From the NCBI RefSeq assembly GCF_001417775.1, contig NZ_BBZJ01000021.1:310001-374000 (forward strand): a stretch of 64,000 nt of DNA. Reading direction: 5' to 3'. The position numbers and the translations under genes were made by a program. Below, one piece after another: positions 19,157 through 27,878 of this stretch. Under the pieces are notes generated by a model. The model ran no database searches and was not told the origin of the DNA. It saw nothing but the letters and a program-made list of their open reading frames with translations. Each line of letters begins with the position of its first letter. Positions within the stretch are counted from its first letter, which is position 1. This DNA comes from Streptomyces sp. TP-A0356 (lineage in GTDB: Bacteria; Actinomycetota; Actinomycetes; Streptomycetales; Streptomycetaceae).

Positions 19157-20362
19157 CTAGATGCCCAGGACGCCGCGCAGCTGGGCGAGCCCCCAGTCCA
19201 GGTCCTCCTTGGTGATGACGAGCGGCGGGGCGATGCGGATCGTGGACCGGTGGGTGTCCTTCACCAGAACGCCCCGGTCCATGAGCTTCTCGCAGATCTC
19301 CCGTCCCGTCCCGTACCTGGGATGGATGTCCACGCCCGCCCACAGCCCGCGCCCACGCACCTCGCTCACGCGGCCCGTGCCGGTCAGCGCGCCCAGCTCG
19401 CGGTGCAGATGCTCGCCGAGCTCCGCGGCCCGCGCCTGGTACTCGCCGGACCGCAGCATCGCCATGACCTCCAGCGCCACCGCGCAGGCCAGCGGGTTCC
19501 CGCCGAAGGTCGACCCGTGCTCGCCGGGCCGGAAGACCCCGAGCACCTCGGCGCTCGACACCACCGCCGACACCGGCACGATCCCGCCGCCGAGCGCCTT
19601 CCCGAGCACGTAGACGTCCGGCACGACCCCCTCGTGCTCGCAGGCGAAGGTCCGCCCCGTGCGGCCGAGTCCGGACTGGATCTCGTCGGCCACGAAGAGC
19701 ACGTTCCGCTCACGCGTCAGCTCCCGCACCGCCGGCAGATACCCGGCCGGCGGCACCAGCACCCCCGCCTCGCCCTGGATCGGCTCCAGCAGCACCGCCA
19801 CCGTGTTCTCCGTCATCGCCGAGCGCATCGCGGTGAGGTCCCCGTACGGAACGATCTCGAAGCCCGGCGTGTACGGGCCGAAGTCCGCGCGCGCCTCCGG
19901 ATCGGTGGAGAAGCTGATGATCGTCGTCGTACGGCCGTGGAAGTTGTTGGCCGCCACCACGATCTTCGCCATCTCGGCGGGCACGCCCTTGACCCGGTAA
20001 CCCCACTTGCGGGCCGTCTTCACCGCGGTCTCCACCGCCTCGGCGCCCGTGTTCATCGGCACCACCATCTCCATGCCGCACAGCTCGGCCAGCTGCGCGC
20101 AGAAGTCGGCGAACCGGTCGTGGTGGAACGCCCGTGACGTCAGCGTCACCCGTTCCATCTGCGCCCTGGCCGCGTCGAGGAGCCGCCGGTTGCCGTGGCC
20201 GAAGTTCAGCGCCGAGTAACCGGCCAGCAGATCGAGGTAGCGGCGCCCCTCCACGTCGGTCATCCAGGCCCCGTCCGCCGTCGCCACGACGACCGGCAGG
20301 GGGTGGTACGTGGGTGCGCTGTGGGCCTCTGCCGCGGCGATGAGGCTGTCGATGGTGCTCAC
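19157..20362 (-). CDS. rocD: Ornithine-oxo-acid aminotransferase
   Basis: Class III PLP aminotransferase converting ornithine to glutamate semialdehyde. 401 residues. Diagnostic segments are LLAGYSALNFGHGNRRLLDA, NTGAEAVETAVKTARKWGY, FHGRTTTIISFSTDP, LEPIQGEAGVLVPPAGYL and the PLP lysine in VLGKALGGGIVPVSAV, followed by EHGSTFGGNPLACAVALEV. These are closer to RocD than to acetylornithine or GABA aminotransferases. GTG 20362 encodes MSTIDSLIAAAEAHSAPTYH. No dimethylargininase or other rocD partner lies beside it here. glyA starts divergently about 230 bases away. Confidence 0.93.
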   Translation of the reverse strand: MSTIDSLIAAAEAHSAPTYHPLPVVVATADGAWMTDVEGRRYLDLLAGYSALNFGHGNRRLLDAARAQMERVTLTSRAFHHDRFADFCAQLAELCGMEMVVPMNTGAEAVETAVKTARKWGYRVKGVPAEMAKIVVAANNFHGRTTTIISFSTDPEARADFGPYTPGFEIVPYGDLTAMRSAMTENTVAVLLEPIQGEAGVLVPPAGYLPAVRELTRERNVLFVADEIQSGLGRTGRTFACEHEGVVPDVYVLGKALGGGIVPVSAVVSSAEVLGVFRPGEHGSTFGGNPLACAVALEVMAMLRSGEYQARAAELGEHLHRELGALTGTGRVSEVRGRGLWAGVDIHPRYGTGREICEKLMDRGVLVKDTHRSTIRIAPPLVITKEDLDWGLAQLRGVLGI

Positions 20363-20464
20363 GGGGCTCCCCTTCCGGCCGTACGAGGACGTGTACCGCC
20401 CTTCCTATCCTCGCTCGCATGGTGGACGCGGGAACCTGGCCGTCCGGGGCGCCCGGTAGGCTGA

Positions 20465-20556
20465 CCGGCGGGCCGTGACTGGCGCGCTGGGATGGGACCG
20501 ACCATCGGGGAGCGGCCCGGAGTCAAGCGATCGTGTGCCGTGCGCCTGGGCCAGCC
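20465..20556 (+). ncRNA. ZTP (pfl) riboswitch upstream of glyA
   Basis: The conserved blocks of the pfl/ZTP aptamer appear in order: GGCCGTGACTGGCG (20471-20484), ACCATCGGGGAGCG (20501-20514), a variable linker, then GTGCGCCTGGGCC (20540-20552) for the pseudoknot arm. TAGGCT at 20457-20462 is a possible -10 just ahead. ZTP riboswitches sense the purine intermediate ZMP/ZTP, which accumulates when 10-formyl-THF is short, and turn on one-carbon genes such as glyA. The aptamer ends about 35 bases before the ATG, so control of translation or of a short attenuator is possible. Neither folD nor the visible purH region has a copy in this window. Confidence 0.88.
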
Positions 20557-20590
20557 GTGTACGCCGAACGCACGTTGTCCGGAGGTCCCC

Positions 20591-22039
20591 ATGCCAGAGC
20601 AGCCCCTCTCCACCGAGTCCACCGCCTTCCGCGCCGCCCTCGATGTCATTCGCGCGGTGGAGCCGCGCGTCGCCGACGCCATCGGCCAGGAGGTCGCCGA
20701 CCAGCGTCAGATGCTCAAGCTGATCGCCTCCGAGAACTACGCCTCCCCGGCCACGCTGCTGGCCATGGGCAACTGGTTCAGCGACAAGTACGCCGAGGGC
20801 ACCGTCGGCCGCCGCTTCTACGCGGGCTGCCGCAACGTCGACACGGTCGAGTCGCTCGCCGCCGAGCACGCCAAGGAGCTCTTCGGCGCCCGCCACGCCT
20901 ACGTCCAGCCGCACTCCGGCATCGACGCCAACCTCGTGGCCTTCTGGGCCGTCCTCGCCCAGCGCGTCGAGGCCCCCGCCCTGGAGAAGGCGGGCGTCCG
21001 CCAGGTCAACGAGCTCTCCGAGGAGGACTGGGCCGAGCTGCGCCGCGCCTTCGGCAACCAGCGCATGCTCGGCATGTCCCTGGACGCGGGCGGCCACCTC
21101 ACCCACGGCTTCCGCCCGAACATCTCCGGCAAGATGTTCGACCAGCGCTCCTACGGCACCGACCCGGCCACCGGGCTCATCGACTACGAGGCCCTGCGCG
21201 CCTCCGCCCGCGAGTTCAAGCCGCTGATCATCGTGGCGGGCTACTCGGCCTACCCGCGTCTGGTGAACTTCCGGATCATGCGGGAGATCGCCGACGAGGT
21301 CGGCGCGACGCTGATGGTGGACATGGCCCACTTCGCGGGCCTGGTCGCGGGCAAGGTCCTCACCGGGGACTTCGATCCGGTTCCGCACGCCCAGATCGTG
21401 ACGACGACGACCCACAAGTCGCTGCGCGGCCCGCGTGGCGGCATGGTCCTGTGCGACGACTCCCTCAGGGACCAGGTCGACCGGGGCTGCCCGATGGTGC
21501 TCGGCGGCCCGCTCCCGCACGTCATGGCCGCGAAGGCCGTGGCGCTGGCGGAGGCCCGGCAGGACTCCTTCCGTGACTACGCCCAGCGGATCGTGGACAA
21601 CTCCCGGGCGCTGGCCGAGGGCCTGCTGCGCCGCGGCGCCACGCTCGTGACGGGCGGTACCGACAACCATCTGAACCTGATCGACGTGGCCTCCTCCTAC
21701 GGCCTGACCGGCCGCCAGGCGGAAGCCGCCCTGCTGGAGTCGGGCATCGTCACCAACCGCAACGCCATCCCGGCCGACCCGAACGGCGCCTGGTACACCT
21801 CCGGCATCCGCATCGGCACGCCCGCGCTGACCACCCGCGGCCTGGGCGCGGCGGAGATGGACGAGATCGCGGCCCTGATCGACCGCGTCCTCACCACCGC
21901 CGTCCCCGGCACGACGAGCAAGGGGACACCGTCCAAGGCTCAGCACGTCCTGGACTCGAAGATCGCGGACGAGATCGCCCACCAGGCCTCCGACCTGGTG
22001 TCGGGCTTCCCGCTGTACCCGGAGATCGACCTCGGCTGA
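20591..22039 (+). CDS. glyA: Serine hydroxymethyltransferase
   Basis: Converts serine and THF to glycine and 5,10-methylene-THF, the main one-carbon entry point, feeding FolD and PurH. 482 residues, longer than the ~420 of common GlyA because of an insertion around residues 125-160 (NELSEEDWAELRRAFGNQRM) seen in actinobacterial forms. The PLP lysine lies in TTTTHKSLRGPRGG, with KLIASENYASPATL near the start and MVDMAHFAGLVAGKVL in the core. ATG 20591 is preceded by GGAGG at the right distance, which rules out the longer reading overlapping the riboswitch. Confidence 0.96.
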   Translation: MPEQPLSTESTAFRAALDVIRAVEPRVADAIGQEVADQRQMLKLIASENYASPATLLAMGNWFSDKYAEGTVGRRFYAGCRNVDTVESLAAEHAKELFGARHAYVQPHSGIDANLVAFWAVLAQRVEAPALEKAGVRQVNELSEEDWAELRRAFGNQRMLGMSLDAGGHLTHGFRPNISGKMFDQRSYGTDPATGLIDYEALRASAREFKPLIIVAGYSAYPRLVNFRIMREIADEVGATLMVDMAHFAGLVAGKVLTGDFDPVPHAQIVTTTTHKSLRGPRGGMVLCDDSLRDQVDRGCPMVLGGPLPHVMAAKAVALAEARQDSFRDYAQRIVDNSRALAEGLLRRGATLVTGGTDNHLNLIDVASSYGLTGRQAEAALLESGIVTNRNAIPADPNGAWYTSGIRIGTPALTTRGLGAAEMDEIAALIDRVLTTAVPGTTSKGTPSKAQHVLDSKIADEIAHQASDLVSGFPLYPEIDLG

Positions 22040-22069
22040 GGCCGAGGCCGGGGCCGGGGCGTCCCTCAG

Positions 22070-22747
22070 TCACCCCAGCTCGCCAAGATCGATCAGTTCG
22101 CTGCGCGGCTCCGGTGGCGGCCCGCCCTCCCGGCGGGCCGCCATCCGCCGCACCACGAGCGTTCCCCCGACACCCAGGGCCAGCCCGGCCCCGAGCCCCA
22201 GGGCCCCCCACAGCAAGGTGCCGGAGGAGCCGTCCTGGACCGCGTCGGAGGGCTGACCGAACAGCCCGCCCTTCTCCAAGCGGTCGAACGCCGATCGCGA
22301 CACCCGACGCCACCTCACGTCACCGTCGGAGGCGTCCGGCGCCGGACCCGACCGGACCCACGCCGTCCCGTCCGGCGCCAGGAACACCTGATCCTGGCGC
22401 TCGATGGCCACGTCGCCCCCCGGCGCCCGCCTGGTGTACGGCCACCCCCCGATCCCGGTCAGCGCCCACACCACGGTGGCCCGCACCCGGGGATACCGTC
22501 CCCGGACCCAGGCATCGGGCACCCGCTCCGTCCCGCTCTGCGACGGGGACAAGAGCTGCCACAGCAGCGCGAAGTCCCGGTCCCCGGAGCGCAGTGTCGT
22601 CGTACGGCCGGTGCCGTTGGCCACGACGAGCGCCAGATCCGGTATGTCCTTGCTCACGGCCTCCGCCGGGGCGGCGGCCCCCGCCACCCCCGTCAGTGCC
22701 GCGACCGTCACCACCAGCGACGCCACCAGCCTGCCCAGCCCGCGCAC
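22070..22747 (-). CDS. Secreted, C-terminally membrane-anchored protein of unknown function
   Basis: 225 residues from GTG 22747, which has a GAGGGAGGGGA ribosome site. The N-terminus is a signal peptide (VRGLGRLVASLVVTVAALTG, cleavage near APAEA). The exported part (about 35-180) contains LALVVANGTGRTTTLRSGD and WQLLSPSQSGTERVPDAW, which reads like a small beta-rich domain. A single membrane helix (GTLLWGALGLGAGLALGVGG) is followed by a short basic tail (VVRRMAARR) and an acidic end. Type I membrane topology is expected. I do not recognise a family. It is convergent with glyA and divergent from trpS. Confidence 0.7.
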   Translation of the reverse strand: MRGLGRLVASLVVTVAALTGVAGAAAPAEAVSKDIPDLALVVANGTGRTTTLRSGDRDFALLWQLLSPSQSGTERVPDAWVRGRYPRVRATVVWALTGIGGWPYTRRAPGGDVAIERQDQVFLAPDGTAWVRSGPAPDASDGDVRWRRVSRSAFDRLEKGGLFGQPSDAVQDGSSGTLLWGALGLGAGLALGVGGTLVVRRMAARREGGPPPEPRSELIDLGELG

Positions 22748-22857
22748 GCGGTCCCCTCCCTCTCCTGTCCTCTTGTTGCACCGCCGGTGACGATTCGGTC
22801 CGCAGCTGTTGCCCACCAGTTCCGGACCGACCCCGCGAACCTGAGAGAATGGTGAGC

Positions 22858-23925
22858 ATGGCTTCAGACCGCCCGCCCGTCTCCCACCGCCACCCTCAGG
22901 GGAATGGCTCCGCGATGCAGCGCCCTCTTCGGGTGCTCTCCGGGATCCAGCCCACCGCCGGCTCGTTCCACCTTGGCAACTACCTCGGCGCCGTTCGTCA
23001 GTGGGTGGCCCTGCAGGAGACCCACGACGCGTTCTACATGGTCGTCGACCTGCACGCGATCACTGTCCCGCAGGACCCGAAGGACCTGCGGGACAACACC
23101 CGCCTGGCCGCCGCCCAGCTGCTCGCGGCCGGGCTCGACCCGGAGCGGTGCACGCTCTTCGTGCAGAGCCATGTTCCCGAGCACGCCCAGCTCGCCTGGG
23201 TCATGAACTGCCTCACCGGCTTCGGCGAGGCGAGCCGCATGACCCAGTTCAAGGACAAGTCCGCCAAGCAGGGCGCCGACCGCGCGAGCGTCGGTCTGTT
23301 CACCTACCCGATCCTCCAGGTCGCCGACATCCTGCTCTACCAGGCCAACGAGGTGCCGGTCGGCGAGGACCAGCGTCAGCACATCGAGCTGACCCGCGAC
23401 CTCGCCGAGCGTTTCAACGGCCGCTTCGGCGAGACCTTCACGGTCCCGCGCCCGTACATCCTCAAGGAGACGGCGAAGATCTACGACCTGCAGGACCCGT
23501 CGATCAAGATGAGCAAGTCGGCCTCCACGCCCAAGGGCCTGATCAACCTGCTCGACGAGCCGAAGAGCACCGCCAAGAAGGTCAAGAGCGCCGTCACGGA
23601 CACGGACACCGTCATCCGGTACGACGTGGAGCACAAGCCGGGCATCAGCAATCTGCTGACCATCTACTCGACCCTCACCGGAACCGGTATCGCGGAACTG
23701 GAGCAGATGTACGCCGGCAAGGGCTACGGTGCGCTCAAGACGGACCTCGCCGAGGTCATGGTCGACTTCGTGACGCCGTTCCGGGAGCGCACCCAGCAGT
23801 ATCTGGACGACCCGGAGACGCTGGACTCGATCCTGGCCAAGGGCGCGGAGAAGGCGCGCGCCGTCGCCGCGGAGACCCTTTCACAGGCGTACGACAGAGT
23901 GGGCTTCCTGCCCGCCAAGCACTGA
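22858..23925 (+). CDS. trpS: Tryptophanyl-tRNA synthetase
   Basis: Charges tRNA-Trp with tryptophan. The class I signatures are GSFHLGNYLGAVRQW (HIGH-type) and IKMSKSAST (KMSKS). 355 residues from ATG 22858. The catalytic domain proper begins at RPLRVLSGIQPTAGS, so the first ~20 residues (MASDRPPVSHRHPQGNGSA) are an extra tail; a shorter start at ATG 22915, with AGGGG upstream, is possible and would give a standard-length enzyme. Streptomyces often carry a second, indolmycin-resistant TrpS; this one has the housekeeping sequence style. Single-gene unit. Confidence 0.94.
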   Translation: MASDRPPVSHRHPQGNGSAMQRPLRVLSGIQPTAGSFHLGNYLGAVRQWVALQETHDAFYMVVDLHAITVPQDPKDLRDNTRLAAAQLLAAGLDPERCTLFVQSHVPEHAQLAWVMNCLTGFGEASRMTQFKDKSAKQGADRASVGLFTYPILQVADILLYQANEVPVGEDQRQHIELTRDLAERFNGRFGETFTVPRPYILKETAKIYDLQDPSIKMSKSASTPKGLINLLDEPKSTAKKVKSAVTDTDTVIRYDVEHKPGISNLLTIYSTLTGTGIAELEQMYAGKGYGALKTDLAEVMVDFVTPFRERTQQYLDDPETLDSILAKGAEKARAVAAETLSQAYDRVGFLPAKH

Positions 23926-24079
23926 CCCGCCGCAGCGCCCCGACGCGCCATGGAGTGCTGCACTCCACTCCGTCTGCGCCTGCCCGAGGGCACGCGCCCG
24001 GCCTTACAGTCGGAAGCCGAACACCGCAGCGGCAGGCGCCCCTGCCGCCCCAGACAACAGCACGACGACAGGAGACGAC

Positions 24080-24682
24080 GTGGGGACCGTAACGATCGGA
24101 GTGTCGATCGCGGTCCCGGAGCCTCACGGCAGCCAGCTCCAGGAGCTGCGCGAGGGCTTCGGCGACGCCGCGGCGCCGTGCATCCCCACGCATGTCACCC
24201 TGCTGCCGCCGACGGAGGTCGACGCCGACGAGCTGCCCGCGATCCAGGCGCACCTCACCGAGGTCGCGGCGGCCGGTCGCCCCTTCCCGATGCGGCTGTC
24301 CGGGACGGGCACGTTCCGGCCCCTGTCTCCCGTGGTCTATGTCCGGGTCGTCGAGGGCGCCGAGGCGTGTGAGTGGCTGCAGAAGCAGGTTCGCGACGCC
24401 TCCGGCCCGGTGGCGCGCGAGCTGCTCTTCCCCTACCACCCGCACGTCACGGTGGCGCACGGCATCGACGAGGCGGCGATGGACCGGGCGTACGAGGAGC
24501 TCGCCGACTACGAGGCCGAGTGGCCGTGCACGGGCTTCGCGCTGTACGAGCAGGGCGCGGACGGCATGTGGCGCAAGCTGAGCGAGTTCCCCTTCGGGAG
24601 CGCGGTGGTGCCGCCGCAGGCGAACGCGACCCGTGAGGGGCGCGCGGAACTGTGCGACCGGCCACAGACGGCCTGCAGCTGA
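24080..24682 (+). CDS. 2'-5' RNA ligase/2H phosphoesterase-family protein
   Basis: 200 residues with the two HxT motifs that define the 2H superfamily: THVTLLPP (His38) and PHVTVAHG about 80 residues later. The core spans roughly residues 5-180. Members cleave 2',5' or cyclic phosphodiester bonds in RNA or small nucleotides; bacterial substrates are mostly unknown. GTG 24080 has GGAGA upstream and gives MGTVTIGVSIAVPEPHG. The C-terminal ~20 residues are poorly conserved in style. It sits downstream of trpS by about 150 bases, a neighbourhood seen in other Streptomyces. Convergent with the next gene. Confidence 0.85.
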   Translation: MGTVTIGVSIAVPEPHGSQLQELREGFGDAAAPCIPTHVTLLPPTEVDADELPAIQAHLTEVAAAGRPFPMRLSGTGTFRPLSPVVYVRVVEGAEACEWLQKQVRDASGPVARELLFPYHPHVTVAHGIDEAAMDRAYEELADYEAEWPCTGFALYEQGADGMWRKLSEFPFGSAVVPPQANATREGRAELCDRPQTACS

Positions 24683-24717
24683 CGAACGCCCCGTCCGCCG
24701 GGTGGGTCGGACACCGT

Positions 24718-25488
24718 CTAGAGGGACAGCCGGCGGAACAGCGCCCGCGGCACGTGCCGCACGGCCGACATGACCAGCCGCAGAGCGCCGGGCACCCACA
24801 CCACTTCCGAGCGTCTGCGCAGTCCCAGCTCGATCGCGGTGGCGACCGCCTCCGGTGTGGTGGCCAGCGGCCCCTCCTCCCGCGCGGCCACCTGACGGGT
24901 ACGGACGGAGGCGGGACGCACGACCATGACGTGTACGCCGGTGCCGTACAGCGCGTCGCCCAGGCCCTGGGCGAACGCGTCGAGCCCCGCCTTGCTGGAG
25001 CCGTAGATGAAGTCGGAGCGGCGGGCCCGTTCACCGGAGGCCGACGACAGCACCACCAGCGAGCCATGGCCCTGCGCCTGGAGCGCACCCGCGCACACCA
25101 GACCTGCCGAGACCGCGCCCGTGTAGTTGGTCTGTGCGACTCGTGCCGCGGCCACCGGGTCGCGCTCGTCGGTCGCCTGGTCCCCGAGCACACCGAACGC
25201 GAGGAGCACCAGGTCGATGTCGCCCTCCGCGAACACCTTGCCCAGGGCGCTCTCGTGGCCCTCGGGGTCGAGCGCGTCGAAGGCGACGGTCCGGGTGTCG
25301 GCACCGAGCGCACGCAGGTGCCCGGCGGCCCTCTCCAGCTCGGGGGAGGGGCGCCCGGCCAGCCATACGGTACGGGCGCGCCGGGTGATGAGGCGGCGCG
25401 CGGTGGCCAGCGCGATCTCGGACGTGCCGCCGAGGATCAGCAGGGACTGGGGAGTGCCGAAGGCGTCCTTGTGGGCAGGCATGGCCAT
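24718..25488 (-). CDS. DprE2-like short-chain dehydrogenase
   Basis: 256 residues of the SDR fold. The nucleotide motif LLILGGTSEIALATARRL is the variant seen in DprE2 (decaprenylphosphoryl-2-keto-ribose reductase), rather than the common TGxxxGxG. The catalytic residues are Ser in VVLSSASGERA and Tyr/Lys in YGSSKAGLD. DprE2 acts with the oxidase DprE1 to make decaprenylphosphoryl arabinose in mycobacteria; no DprE1 partner is in this window, so the substrate here is open. ATG 25488 is preceded by promoter elements ending seven bases upstream and no ribosome site, so translation is probably leaderless. ATG 25482 is the alternative start. Confidence 0.85.
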   Translation of the reverse strand: MAMPAHKDAFGTPQSLLILGGTSEIALATARRLITRRARTVWLAGRPSPELERAAGHLRALGADTRTVAFDALDPEGHESALGKVFAEGDIDLVLLAFGVLGDQATDERDPVAAARVAQTNYTGAVSAGLVCAGALQAQGHGSLVVLSSASGERARRSDFIYGSSKAGLDAFAQGLGDALYGTGVHVMVVRPASVRTRQVAAREEGPLATTPEAVATAIELGLRRRSEVVWVPGALRLVMSAVRHVPRALFRRLSL

Positions 25489-25523
25489 GACCGTAGCATT
25501 ACAAAAGGGATATAACTCGCCAA
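25489..25523 (-). promoter_or_regulatory. Leaderless promoter of the DprE2-like gene
   Basis: On the minus strand TTGGCG (25518-25523) and TAATGC (25496-25501) are separated by 16 bases, with seven bases between the -10 and ATG 25488. This puts the transcription start on the first base of the start codon. The block is unusually AT-rich for the window. Confidence 0.55.
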
Positions 25524-25623
25524 TGCCTCCACCTTCCTGCGGCTCCTCACTGAAATGGGCGAGTGGGGGCACTCGGTCTTCCGCGCAGGATCAGACGGAG
25601 GGTCTGGAGGGGAGATTCGGATC

Positions 25624-26535
25624 ATGGACTGGCTGAAGAGACTCCCCGGCATCGGACCCTTGGTCACCCGGCTCATGGCCACCCACGCCTGGCGTTCGTA
25701 CGAACGCCTCGACCGGGTGAAGTGGACCCGCCTCGCCGCCGCCATGACGTTCATCAGCTTCGTGGCCCTCTTCCCGTTGCTCACCGTCTCCGCCGCGATC
25801 GGCGCCGCGACGCTCAGCGAGTCCCAGCAGAACAAGCTGCAGCGCAAGATCGCCGAGCAGTTCCCCGGCATCTCCGACCAGCTCGACATCCACGGCCTGG
25901 TCCAGAACGCCGGCACCGTCGGGGTCATCGCCGGTGCCGCGCTGCTGTTCACCGGCATCGGCTGGGTCGGCCAGGTGCGCGACTGCCTGCGCGCGGTGTG
26001 GGAGCTGCCGGACGGAGACCAGAACCCGGTGCTGCGCGTGGTCAAGGACGCCGTGGTGCTCATCGGCCTGGGCGGAGCGATCCTCGTGACCATCGCCACG
26101 TCCACCGTCGCCACCGCGCTGGTCGACTGGGCGGCCGGGCAGCTCGGCCTCGGCAGGGGCGGCTGGGGGAGCCTGCTGCTGCGGATCGCCGCCTTCGCCG
26201 TCGCCGTCCTCGCCGACTTCCTGGTGCTGCTGTACGTCCTCACGCTGCTGCCCGGCGTGGAACCCCCGCGGCGCCGGCTGCTGACCGCCGCCCTGATCGG
26301 CGCGGTCGGATTCGAACTGCTCAAACAGCTGCTCAGCGGCTATATCCAGGGCGTCGCCTCGAAGAGCATGTACGGGGCCTTCGGAGTGCCGGTCGCGTTG
26401 CTGCTGTGGATCAACTTCACCGCGAAGCTCGTGCTGTTCTGCGCCGCCTGGACGGCGACGCAGAGCAACGGAGCCGAGAAGGTCAGGGGCGCGTCCGGCG
26501 GCGTACCAGATCAGGCAGCGGCCAGCGGCGGTTGA
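25624..26535 (+). CDS. YihY/BrkB-family membrane protein
   Basis: 303 residues beginning MDWLKRLPGIGPLVTRL. Signature: WTRLAAAMTFISFVALFPLL near the start, then five more hydrophobic segments (for example VIAGAALLFTGIGWVGQVRD, VVLIGLGGAILVTIATSTV and VPVALLLWINFTAKLVLFCA). Once called ribonuclease BN, the family is now regarded as inner-membrane proteins of unknown transport or virulence function. ATG 25624 was chosen over an upstream in-frame ATG because GGGGAG lies just ahead. The last 53 bases overlap the 3' end of the convergent carboxypeptidase gene. Confidence 0.9.
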   Translation: MDWLKRLPGIGPLVTRLMATHAWRSYERLDRVKWTRLAAAMTFISFVALFPLLTVSAAIGAATLSESQQNKLQRKIAEQFPGISDQLDIHGLVQNAGTVGVIAGAALLFTGIGWVGQVRDCLRAVWELPDGDQNPVLRVVKDAVVLIGLGGAILVTIATSTVATALVDWAAGQLGLGRGGWGSLLLRIAAFAVAVLADFLVLLYVLTLLPGVEPPRRRLLTAALIGAVGFELLKQLLSGYIQGVASKSMYGAFGVPVALLLWINFTAKLVLFCAAWTATQSNGAEKVRGASGGVPDQAAASGG

Positions 26536-27772
26536 CCAGGAAGACGCCCGCGGCGAGCAGCGCCACCACAGCGCCCGCGACACCGAGCGCCACGCCCATG
26601 CCGCCGGAGCCGCCGCGTACCGACGCGGCCACCGGCCTGGCGGACTCCCTGCCCGCCCCCGTGGACGGGTTCGCGCCGGGCTGCCCGCCCGTCTGTGCGC
26701 CCCTCGGGGCGACGAGCTCGCCCACCGGCCGTACCTTGCCCGCCGCGGCGAAGCCCCAGTCGAACAGCCGGGCGGTCTCCTTGTAGACCTCGTTGTGCTC
26801 GTTCTTCTCGGGGTGCATGACCGTGACGAGCAGTACCCTGCCGTCGCGCTCGGCGACGCCCGTGAAGGTCGCGCCCGCGTTGGTGGTGTTGCCGTTCTTC
26901 ACGCCGGCTATGCCCCGGTACGGCGTCATGTCGAAGTCACCGGCCAGCAGCCGGTTGGTGTTCTGGATCTCGAAGGACCCGCGGGTCTTCTTGCCCTTCT
27001 TCTCCGTGGTCTCGCCCGGGAACTGCGCCCGCACCGTCGAGCAGTACTCCCGGAAGTCCTTCTTCTGCATCCCGGAGCGGGCGAACAGCGTCAGGTCGTA
27101 CGCCGAGGACACCTGTCCGTCGGCGTCGTAGCCGTCCGGGCTGACCACGTGCGTGTCCAGGGCCTGGAGCTCCTCGGCGTGCGCCCGCATGTCCTTGACG
27201 GTCTGTTCGACGCCGTGGTTCATCGCGGACAGCACGTGCACGGCGTCGTTGCCGGAGCGCAGGAAGACGCCGAGCCACAGGTCGTGGACCGTGTAGGTCT
27301 CGCCCTCCTTGATCCCGACCATGCTGGACCCGGAGCCGATGCCGGCCAGGTCGGCGGGGACCACCTTGTGCTCCTCGCTCCCCGGGAACCTGGGCAGCAC
27401 GGTGTCGGCGAACAGCATCTTCAGCGTGCTCGCCGGGGGCAGCCGCCAGTGCGCGTTGTGGGCGGCCAGGACCTCACCCGACTCGGCGTCGGCGACGATC
27501 CAGGAACGGGCGGTGAGGTCCTTCGGAAGCACCGGGGCGCCGTTGCCGAGGTTCACCTGCGTGCCCGGGCGGCCCAGCAGCGCGCCGCCGAGCGTCGACA
27601 TCACGGCGGGGGGCGTGGCCGGGGGCGACACGGCCGGGCTGCGCGGAGCCCCGAACGCGGTGGCGGGCGCGGCGAGGGAGAGGGAGAGGGACAACAGGGC
27701 GGCGGAGGCGACCGGCAGGCGGCGCCCGGCGATCTTCTTGAGGGCGGACACGGCCGCGAAAGTACCGGTCAC
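26483..27772 (-). CDS. D-alanyl-D-alanine carboxypeptidase (S11 family)
   Basis: Trims pentapeptide side chains of peptidoglycan outside the membrane. About 429 residues: signal peptide (to ~residue 45), peptidase domain, then a Pro/Gly-rich spacer and one C-terminal helix (GMGVALGVAGAVVALLAAGVF) ending in RRRTRP, so it is a membrane-anchored enzyme. Active-site motifs are SxxK in PPASTLKML (Ser115, Lys118) and SGN in LRSGNDAVHVL. The third motif, KTG in classical enzymes, reads KNG in GVKNGNTTNAG. GTG 27772 is my start; GTG 27751 is nearly as likely. The 3' end overlaps the convergent YihY gene by 53 bases. Confidence 0.88.
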   Translation of the reverse strand: MTGTFAAVSALKKIAGRRLPVASAALLSLSLSLAAPATAFGAPRSPAVSPPATPPAVMSTLGGALLGRPGTQVNLGNGAPVLPKDLTARSWIVADAESGEVLAAHNAHWRLPPASTLKMLFADTVLPRFPGSEEHKVVPADLAGIGSGSSMVGIKEGETYTVHDLWLGVFLRSGNDAVHVLSAMNHGVEQTVKDMRAHAEELQALDTHVVSPDGYDADGQVSSAYDLTLFARSGMQKKDFREYCSTVRAQFPGETTEKKGKKTRGSFEIQNTNRLLAGDFDMTPYRGIAGVKNGNTTNAGATFTGVAERDGRVLLVTVMHPEKNEHNEVYKETARLFDWGFAAAGKVRPVGELVAPRGAQTGGQPGANPSTGAGRESARPVAASVRGGSGGMGVALGVAGAVVALLAAGVFLVNRRWPLPDLVRRRTRP

Positions 27773-27878
27773 GGGGCGCGAAGTCCCGTCGTATTCCGGT
27801 CGGTCCGTGGCCAGAAGCCCCGGGCGGTGCTCCCCACCCCGCAGGGAGCGACCCGGGGAGAGAGGCGATACTGAACGT

